Shown in pieces: positions 5,576 to 11,878 of a stretch of 13,600 nt of DNA. The position numbers and the translations under genes were made by a program. The stretch is from Bacteroidota bacterium (GTDB lineage Bacteria; Bacteroidota; Bacteroidia; Bacteroidales; UBA10428), in NCBI GenBank assembly GCA_017860375.1, contig JAGDMB010000030.1, positions 1-13,600 on the forward strand, in the 5' to 3' direction. Each line of letters opens with the position of its first letter. Position 1 is the first letter of the stretch. A model generated the notes under the pieces. That model had not been told where the DNA came from. It saw only the letters and a list, made by a program, of their open reading frames with translations, and searched no databases.

Positions 5576-7378
5576 TCAATCCCCATCTTCCCCGTTCTTC
5601 TGTATCGAGAAAATTTCATTAATGATGTCTTCGTATTCTTTGGTCAGAAATTTCCTCTTCAGCTTCAGGGTGGGAGAAAGTTCACCGGTGTCCGGGGTCC
5701 ATTCTTCCTGCACCAGCCTGAAACGCTTGATCTGATCGGTAACTCCCAGCTGCCGGTTCATCTCGGTTACCACCCGCTGATACCGGGCTATTACCCGGGG
5801 ATCGGAGATAAGCTCCTTGTTATCCCTGAAATCAACATTGTGAATGGATGCCCATTTGTGCAGGAATTGAAAATCAGGCGAGATCAGTGCGCTGGCGAAC
5901 TTCTGGTTTTCCCCGATAACCATCACCTGTTCGATAAAATCCGATTCCTTGAGTTTGTTTTCAATCAACTGAGGAGCGATATATTTTCCACTCGAAAGTT
6001 TGAATATCTCTTTCTTGCGGTCGGTGATCTTAAGGTATTTTCCCTCAACCAGAATGCCTATATCGCCGGTATGCAGCCATCCTTCCTTGTCAATTACTTC
6101 CCTGGTAAGTTCGGGTTCCTTATAATAGCCGCACATTACGTTATCGCCCCTGCAAAGGATCTCTCCATCCTCAGCAATCCTGATTTCCACGCCGGGAACC
6201 GCAGGACCCACCGTACCGACCCGGATTTCTCCTGTAACAGGTGGGCGGTTGGTTGCTATAACCGGTGATGCTTCCGTCATGCCATATCCTTCGGCCACAG
6301 GGATACCGGCGGCATTAAATACAATGGCCAGACGAGGCTGCAGAGCGGCTCCTCCGGTAACGATTATTTCCACACGCCCGCCGAGGGCTTCCCTCCATTT
6401 GGTGAAAACCAGTTTATCTGCAATCTTCAGTTTCATTTTATAGAGCCATCCGTTCCCGCTGGGCACTTTGTAATGCATTCCCACATTGACCGCCCAGAAG
6501 AAAATAAGCTTCTTTATGCCCGACAGTTCCCTGCCTTTTGCAAGGATCTTATCGTAGGTTTTTTCAAGCAACCGTGGCACAGAAATAAAAACATGGGGTT
6601 TCACCTCACGCAGGTTTTCTGCAATGGTCCCAATGTTTTCGGCATAATAAATACTGACACCGATACGCTGAAAATAGTAATTGATCGTGCGCTCAAAAAC
6701 ATGACTGATGGGCAGGAAACTTAAGGTGCGGTGCGTCGTGTTAAAGTTGAAAACCCTGGATATGGATTCGACGTTGCTCAGAATGTTGCGGTGGGAAAGC
6801 ATAACACCTTTAGGATTCCCGGTTGTGCCGGAGGTATAAATAAAGGTTGTCGGGTCTTCGGATGTGATTTCCCCTTTTAATTTGGCCAATTGGTCCCTGA
6901 AACGCTCCTCGTTTTCCTGTCCCAGCCGGGTAATTTCCTGCCAGTTCCTGACCCCATCGATCGTGTTGAAACTGTATATATCCTTTACCGAGGCAATTTT
7001 TCTGGCAATGGAACTGATCTTGTCATGCAGTTGCTTATCGGAAACAAAAACAAGGGAAGGCTCCACATGATTTAGAATATATTCGTAGTCCTCGATGCTG
7101 ATGGTAGGATAGATCGGCACGTGTATGATCCCTGCCTGCGCCATGCCCATATCAAGGAAATTCCACTCTGGACGGTTATTGGAGATGCTGACGATGCGGT
7201 CTCCCTTTTTCAGGCCGAGTGCCATCAGACCATAACTGATATTGTACGCATTCTTCAGATAGTCCTTTACCGAATAGGGAATCCAGGTCTTCTTTTCCCT
7301 GGCAACAAGCATATCGCTCTTTTCCGGGCAGATCAGGGTGAGGTTGTCCAGGAAATCAAAGGTTCTTGTGAATTCCAT
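5576..7378 (-). CDS. Long-chain acyl-CoA synthetase (AMP-forming, FACL-type)
   Basis: This 600-residue adenylate-forming enzyme activates fatty acids with ATP and CoA to acyl-CoA plus AMP and pyrophosphate. It would act at the cytoplasmic side of the membrane, feeding lipid synthesis or degradation. The AMP-binding domain shows the phosphate loop YTSGTTGNPKG (181-191), TGGAAL (341-346), the GYGMTEASP motif (364-372) and the LHTGDIG hinge region (435-441). The C-terminal domain has the DRKKEIFKLSSGKYI stretch (453-467) and ends with LSPTLKLKR (567-575), carrying the likely catalytic lysine. Length and motifs match the 'long-chain fatty-acid-CoA ligase' group common in Bacteroidota. The ATG at 7378 is followed by a sensible N terminus (MEFTRTFDFL). 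It stands alone, with a candidate promoter at 7411-7443. Exact chain-length preference cannot be read. Confidence 0.95.
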   Translation of the reverse strand: MEFTRTFDFLDNLTLICPEKSDMLVAREKKTWIPYSVKDYLKNAYNISYGLMALGLKKGDRIVSISNNRPEWNFLDMGMAQAGIIHVPIYPTISIEDYEYILNHVEPSLVFVSDKQLHDKISSIARKIASVKDIYSFNTIDGVRNWQEITRLGQENEERFRDQLAKLKGEITSEDPTTFIYTSGTTGNPKGVMLSHRNILSNVESISRVFNFNTTHRTLSFLPISHVFERTINYYFQRIGVSIYYAENIGTIAENLREVKPHVFISVPRLLEKTYDKILAKGRELSGIKKLIFFWAVNVGMHYKVPSGNGWLYKMKLKIADKLVFTKWREALGGRVEIIVTGGAALQPRLAIVFNAAGIPVAEGYGMTEASPVIATNRPPVTGEIRVGTVGPAVPGVEIRIAEDGEILCRGDNVMCGYYKEPELTREVIDKEGWLHTGDIGILVEGKYLKITDRKKEIFKLSSGKYIAPQLIENKLKESDFIEQVMVIGENQKFASALISPDFQFLHKWASIHNVDFRDNKELISDPRVIARYQRVVTEMNRQLGVTDQIKRFRLVQEEWTPDTGELSPTLKLKRKFLTKEYEDIINEIFSIQKNGEDGD

Positions 7379-7410
7379 GACGTAATAATGATGTTAGTTC
7401 GTTTTGACCG

Positions 7411-7443
7411 TAAAGATAAACTATTTAGGGAACTGCGGACAAA
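7411..7443 (-). promoter_or_regulatory. Candidate promoter of the acyl-CoA synthetase gene
   Basis: On the minus strand a TTTG (7440-7443) is followed after 21 bases by TATCTTTA (7411-7418), one base off the Bacteroidetes -7 motif TAnnTTTG. The spacing fits the usual -33/-7 pair. It would give a leader of roughly 25-30 bases to the ATG at 7378. Confidence 0.45.
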
Positions 7444-7493
7444 ATACAACGATTCCGTGCTGAATATTCGGTTTCCCTTGATCTATGCGGACA

Positions 7494-7536
7494 ACCGGCC
7501 GGTACCTGCAAAAACAAAAAAATATTCCTATATTTG
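7494..7536 (+). promoter_or_regulatory. Candidate promoter and palindrome for the propeller regulator gene
   Basis: TATATTTG (7529-7536) is a full match to the -7 motif TAnnTTTG, 16 bases before the ATG at 7553, so the leader would be only about 10 bases. No -33 TTTG is seen. A perfect 10-base palindrome, ACCGGCCGGT (7494-7503), lies 25 bases upstream of the -7 box and could be an operator site for this gene or the divergent acyl-CoA synthetase. Confidence 0.45.
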
Positions 7537-7552
7537 AAATACATGAAGTTTT

Positions 7553-10500
7553 ATGGGTAGCTTCCTTTATTACGCGGGTAAGTTTATACCGTCTGTTTAT
7601 TCCGGTAAAAACATTCGATTGCTGACAGCTTTCTTCCTGCTGACCTGTTTTTGGAATGAATTTGCCTTCTCGCAGGTCAAAACCATCGGCATCCCCTTCA
7701 TCCGGAACTATTCACGGAAGGATTATAATGCGGGAATGCAAAACTGGGCTGCCACACAAGATAACCGGGGGGTCATGTACTTTGGCAACAACAACGGCAT
7801 TCTCGAATACGATGGCCAGACCTGGCAAATTTACGGGATCCCCAATCACTCCATCGTGAGAAGCCTGGCATGCGATACAAACGGAACGGTCTATGCCGGG
7901 GCATTCAATGAATTCGGGTACCTCTACCCCGACAACCGGGGTCAGCTTCAGTACCATTCCCTGTCCTCCCGGCTTCCCCCGTCTTACAGGCTGTTTGACG
8001 ATATCTGGAGGATCTATCCATGCGAAGACGGTATCCTCTTCCATTCCTTTTTTGCCATTTTCTATGCCAAAGATACCACCGTCACTGTGATCAAGTTCAA
8101 CGATTCTTTTGGCTATTCCGGGATGTGGAATAATACCCTGTACATTAACCGGCCCGGACGGGGAATATACGCCATTGACCTTCACGGAAAAGATTCGCTT
8201 ATCACCGACGGTGAATTTTTCGCCGATAAGACCCTGACCTTCCTTCTTCCCTGGAAGAATTCCATCCTGGCCGGAACCAATGACCAGGGCATGTTCGTTC
8301 TTGACGACAATCAGTTCAGGCCGTGGAATTGCGCGGTTAATGCCTTCCTCCGGGAAAATCAGATCTTTGCCGGCATAGCCCTTGATCAGAACCTATACGC
8401 CATCGGTACCGTTCAGAGCGGCCTGGTTATTTTTGATGCCGACGGGAATCTGAAACAGCACGTCAGCAAATCAAAAGGGCTTCAGAACAATACTATCCTG
8501 AGCCTGTTTCAGGATGAAAACAATAATCTATGGCTGGGACTGGATAACGGGATTGATTATGTAAAGCTGAATTCTCCGGTTACTTACATGAGTCCGCTGA
8601 AAGAGATAGGTGCCGGGTATGTTTCCGCCCTGCACAACGGCATCCTTTACCTGGGTACAAACCAGGGTTTGTATTATGCCAGCTGGGAAAAACTGATCAG
8701 CAAGGATTTCGATTATCCCGGTTTCGTCAGGATCCCGAACACATCCGGGCAGGTTTGGGATCTCAAGATTATTGACGGGAAACTCATTTGCGGGCATAAC
8801 AGCGGCTTTTATGAAGTATCCGGAACCCGTGCCCGTCAAATTGCCAACTGGTCAGGCGGATGGAATTGTATCCCTGTGCCGGGTCATCCCGGATATTTGA
8901 TCGGCGGGACATACAGGGGGCTGATTATCCTGCGTAAAAATCCGGCCGGCGGGGATCTGAGGTTGGTCAGGCCGGTGGCAGGATTTCATGAGTCCTGCCG
9001 TGAAATGGAAATAGATGAACAGAACAACCTGTGGATAGGTCATGGTTACAAAGGAATTTTCAGGCTCAGGCTGAATGAAAGACTCGACAGCGTGTTGTGG
9101 CAGATCTGTTATACGGACAAGCACGGCCTGCCATCGGAATACAACAACAGTCTGTTCCGTATAAACAATGAGATACTAGTTGCGTCGGCTGAGGGAATAT
9201 ATGTATTTGACGAGCAGAAACAAAAATTTGTGCCTTCGGAAAAATACAATGCCATTTTTGGTACTGCGAAAGTCGATAAAGTATTTCAGGATCCAGACCG
9301 GAATATCTGGTTCTTTCAGAATAACCAGCTGTCTATTGTGCGCCAGAACTATAATGGCAGTCTCACAGCGGAGCACCTGCCATTTGCGGAGTTAAGGGAT
9401 AATTTTGTCATACCGTATGAGCATATCAATTTCATAAACAATCGAAATGTGATCATTTCCACCCAGGATGGATTTCTGCATTTTGATCCCGTCCTGGATG
9501 AGCCTGTGAAATCGGGACTAAAAGTGCTGATTCGGAAAATTGCCACAAACCAGGGTGAGGTGATCTTCGGGGGAAATTACCGCACCGAAAAGGGCATAAG
9601 CTCGACCGCCCGTCCGTACTTTCAACTTGAGTACCTCCCCTATCCGTCCAATGACCTTCATTTCGAATTCGTTGCCACCTCATATGAAAACACCGATAAT
9701 GCAGAATACAGCTATTTCCTGGAAGGCTATGACAAGAACTGGTCGGAGTGGTCATCGACCGAAATTAAAGAGTATACCAACCTGAGGGAAGGCAGCTATA
9801 TATTTCATGTGAAGGCGAGAACGCTGATCGATTCTCCGACTGAAGCCGGCACCTTTGAATTTGTGATCAATCCGCCCTGGTACCGGTCTGCGTATGCACT
9901 GGTACTCTACATGCTGGTCCTGTTTGCAGCCGGCTATATCATCATTAGAATGGTCAGCAAACATATTGAAAAGGAAAAGGAAATCCTGAAACAGAATCAG
10001 AAGAAAGAACTGGAAAGGACACAACGAAAGTTTGAGAATGAAAAACTGCAGGCAGAGCAGGAGATCATGAACCTGAAAAATGAAAAACTCCAGATTGAAG
10101 TGGAGCGGAACAAGACCGAACTGGAAGGCCGTACACGGGAACTGGCGGCAATAGCGATGCAAATAACCTATAAAAATGAACTCCTTAACCAGTTAAAGCA
10201 CAAACTGGTGAGGGTATCCCAAAAAATAAACCATGATGAAACCCGGAAGCAGATGGCGGAGATGGTGAGGAAACTCGAGGAAGAGCAGGTGCATGAGGAA
10301 GACTGGCATCTTTTCGAACAGCATTTTGACCAGGTGTATGAAAATTTTCTTAAACGGATTAAGGAGATCCATCCCGGGCTTACCCCAAAAGACCTGAAGA
10401 TCTGTGCCTACCTCCGCATGAACCTGTCCTCCAAAGAAATTGCACCCCTGCTTAACATTTCCGTCAGGGGAGTGGAAATCAGCCGTTACCGGCTGAGGAA

Positions 10501-10555
10501 AAAACTGGGACTCGAACGGGATGACAACCTGATCGAATACCTGATGAAGGTTTGA
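7553..10555 (+). CDS. Membrane-spanning one-component regulator: beta-propeller sensor, Y_Y_Y domain, coiled coil, LuxR-type HTH
   Basis: This 1000-residue protein joins a periplasmic sensor to a cytoplasmic DNA-binding domain. A signal/anchor segment lies at about 21-41 (ending FAFSQ). Regulator-propeller repeats run to about 640, with blades marked by motifs such as NNLWLGLDNGI (324-334), NNLWIGHGYKGIF (491-503) and NIWFF (584-588). A Y_Y_Y domain spans about 698-774 (YSYFLEGYDKNWSEW), followed by a membrane helix at about 780-800, a long charged coiled coil (about 802-905) and a LuxR/GerE-like HTH (about 940-997, LSSKEIAPLLNISVRGVEISRYRLRKKL). Unlike hybrid two-component systems it has no kinase, receiver or phosphoacceptor histidine region, so it resembles SusR-type sensors. 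Such proteins often control neighbouring glycan-use genes; here a GH105/DUF4861 operon converges on it. The ATG at 7553 is the only sensible start. The ligand is unknown. Confidence 0.92.
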   Translation: MGSFLYYAGKFIPSVYSGKNIRLLTAFFLLTCFWNEFAFSQVKTIGIPFIRNYSRKDYNAGMQNWAATQDNRGVMYFGNNNGILEYDGQTWQIYGIPNHSIVRSLACDTNGTVYAGAFNEFGYLYPDNRGQLQYHSLSSRLPPSYRLFDDIWRIYPCEDGILFHSFFAIFYAKDTTVTVIKFNDSFGYSGMWNNTLYINRPGRGIYAIDLHGKDSLITDGEFFADKTLTFLLPWKNSILAGTNDQGMFVLDDNQFRPWNCAVNAFLRENQIFAGIALDQNLYAIGTVQSGLVIFDADGNLKQHVSKSKGLQNNTILSLFQDENNNLWLGLDNGIDYVKLNSPVTYMSPLKEIGAGYVSALHNGILYLGTNQGLYYASWEKLISKDFDYPGFVRIPNTSGQVWDLKIIDGKLICGHNSGFYEVSGTRARQIANWSGGWNCIPVPGHPGYLIGGTYRGLIILRKNPAGGDLRLVRPVAGFHESCREMEIDEQNNLWIGHGYKGIFRLRLNERLDSVLWQICYTDKHGLPSEYNNSLFRINNEILVASAEGIYVFDEQKQKFVPSEKYNAIFGTAKVDKVFQDPDRNIWFFQNNQLSIVRQNYNGSLTAEHLPFAELRDNFVIPYEHINFINNRNVIISTQDGFLHFDPVLDEPVKSGLKVLIRKIATNQGEVIFGGNYRTEKGISSTARPYFQLEYLPYPSNDLHFEFVATSYENTDNAEYSYFLEGYDKNWSEWSSTEIKEYTNLREGSYIFHVKARTLIDSPTEAGTFEFVINPPWYRSAYALVLYMLVLFAAGYIIIRMVSKHIEKEKEILKQNQKKELERTQRKFENEKLQAEQEIMNLKNEKLQIEVERNKTELEGRTRELAAIAMQITYKNELLNQLKHKLVRVSQKINHDETRKQMAEMVRKLEEEQVHEEDWHLFEQHFDQVYENFLKRIKEIHPGLTPKDLKICAYLRMNLSSKEIAPLLNISVRGVEISRYRLRKKLGLERDDNLIEYLMKV

Positions 10556-10578
10556 AGGTTTGAGTGTCTGAAAGTTCT
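10547..10578 (+). repeat. 8-base tandem repeat (AAGGTTTG) that supplies the regulator's stop codon
   Basis: Two exact AAGGTTTG units (10547-10554 and 10555-10562) are followed by two decayed units, AGTGTCTG and AAAGTTCT. The TGA stop at 10553-10555 lies inside the repeat, so it encodes the last residues (Lys-Val). The unit is nearly the same as the AAGTTTGA array at 1-16, and in both places it runs in the sense direction of the gene it ends. Confidence 0.6.
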
Positions 10579-10619
10579 TCCCGGTTACCGAATACAGATT
10601 ACCCCAAGCATCCTTTGGT

Positions 10620-11867
10620 TTAAAACCGGATGATCAATGGCTGGTTCAAAAGGTCAACCAGTGAATTCAAATAGGCGATGAATCCGGTTTTTGTTTTTAA
10701 CCCTCCTGGTTCTTTCTCCCATGCCGCAAGCAGATTATAATGCAGCATATGGTTTTCCGGTTTCAATACCACAATATGGTTAACCGGATCTTCCGTGATC
10801 CGTTCAAGATTTGCCGTGTTATACAGAATGGCAATTCCCAGGCTGTCATTATTAAGACTCTGGCATCCCCAGGTGGCCATGTAAGCCCAGCCATCCTTTC
10901 CCTTCGGTGAAAGGATGATTTCAGCCTTTGGATCGCGGATCAGTCCCGTGCAAAGAATACCCCCGTCCCCTTTCAGGATGAGATGGTGTTCGGTCACCCT
11001 TGAGCCTGCGTAAATGGAAAGTCTTGAAATCAAGTCATTGCGTGTATCCTGCACTTTCCAACCGTAATAGCGGGTTTCAATCATCGACTCCATCGGGCCA
11101 TTGAGGGCAATGCGGCAGGTGACGCTATCGGTATTCGATACCATATGCACACTGTCGTTTTTCCATAATGCCACTGAACCAAGACCCAGTGTCTTTCCGA
11201 CCTTAAAAATATCCATGCCCCAGGCGGCCGCCTCATGATAAGAATCAAAACCATCAAGGCCCACATGCTGAAGTACCAGCGTATCGGTGAGTTTTCCGAA
11301 GATGTCAATGGCATTGCGCCAGTCGAGGTAAAACCGATACCCGACCTTGTCCGATTCCCATCCCGGCCCCTCGTAGCGGATATAAAAAGAGTGATCGGTA
11401 TGTGCATCGGGAACCCTGAGAGCATTTACATTTACAAATTCTCCGCCAACGTATTTGCGGCCCTCCCAATGGCCTCCGGTCTTATGCGAGATTTCCGCCT
11501 GGGTTCGCTTTACCGGACAAGGGCTTATCCTTTCCACGGTTTTAGCAGCCAGTAAAAAACGGCGGGTTTCACCGGCTTTGAAACCGGTTGTAAAAACCAG
11601 CTCGTCCTGCAATCCGTCGTTTTCGATATCGTTCACCTGGGCGGGGATTTCCTGTTCGCCAGATAAAACAATGCAATTCCCGGGATCAAATCCGGGATAT
11701 TTCTGCCTTATCTGTTCCAGGTCAATCACAACGGCCAGATCGGAATAAGCGGCCATGACCTGGTTGGTAACTTCCACCTTAATATAATCAGGGATCCCAT
11801 TCTGTTGTGAAGAGACAGAATTGAAGACAGCCACCAGGAAAAAGAGGAGCAATTCTGCGTTTTTCAT
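10620..11867 (-). CDS. Secreted DUF4861 family protein
   Basis: This is a 415-residue exported protein of the DUF4861 family, which has no role I can name with certainty but is often found beside pectin and uronic-acid glycan enzymes. I chose the ATG at 11867, not the in-frame start at 11930. From 11867 the protein opens with a clean signal peptide (MKNAELLLFFLVAVFNSVSS, cleavage near SSQQ), and the start falls 11 bases after the GH105 stop; the longer form would overlap that gene by 52 bases. There is no lipobox and no type IX sorting domain, so it is probably periplasmic. Family-like features are the YRFYLDWRNAIDIFGK stretch and YHEAAAWGMDIFKVGKTLG, followed by beta-rich sequence. It is co-transcribed behind the GH105 enzyme, which suggests it acts on the same sugar. 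Family assignment is from recalled sequence character, so moderately sure. Confidence 0.85.
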   Translation of the reverse strand: MKNAELLLFFLVAVFNSVSSQQNGIPDYIKVEVTNQVMAAYSDLAVVIDLEQIRQKYPGFDPGNCIVLSGEQEIPAQVNDIENDGLQDELVFTTGFKAGETRRFLLAAKTVERISPCPVKRTQAEISHKTGGHWEGRKYVGGEFVNVNALRVPDAHTDHSFYIRYEGPGWESDKVGYRFYLDWRNAIDIFGKLTDTLVLQHVGLDGFDSYHEAAAWGMDIFKVGKTLGLGSVALWKNDSVHMVSNTDSVTCRIALNGPMESMIETRYYGWKVQDTRNDLISRLSIYAGSRVTEHHLILKGDGGILCTGLIRDPKAEIILSPKGKDGWAYMATWGCQSLNNDSLGIAILYNTANLERITEDPVNHIVVLKPENHMLHYNLLAAWEKEPGGLKTKTGFIAYLNSLVDLLNQPLIIRF

Positions 11868-11878
11868 AATTCCGTACC

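Noticed and set aside
7543..7560. Mini-ORF MKFYG starting 10 bases before the regulator ATG and overlapping it
   Set aside because: Five codons only, no separate ribosome-binding signal. Leader-peptide control is possible but nothing supports it beyond chance.
10604..10618. Hairpin CCAA-N7-TTGG in the convergent spacer, as terminator for the regulator or DUF4861 gene
   Set aside because: A four-base stem with a seven-base loop and a very short T-run is too weak to call a terminator.
10581..10629. Inverted repeat CCGGTT / AACCGG between the convergent genes
   Set aside because: The arms are 37 bases apart and one lies within the DUF4861 coding end; six bases is within chance expectation.
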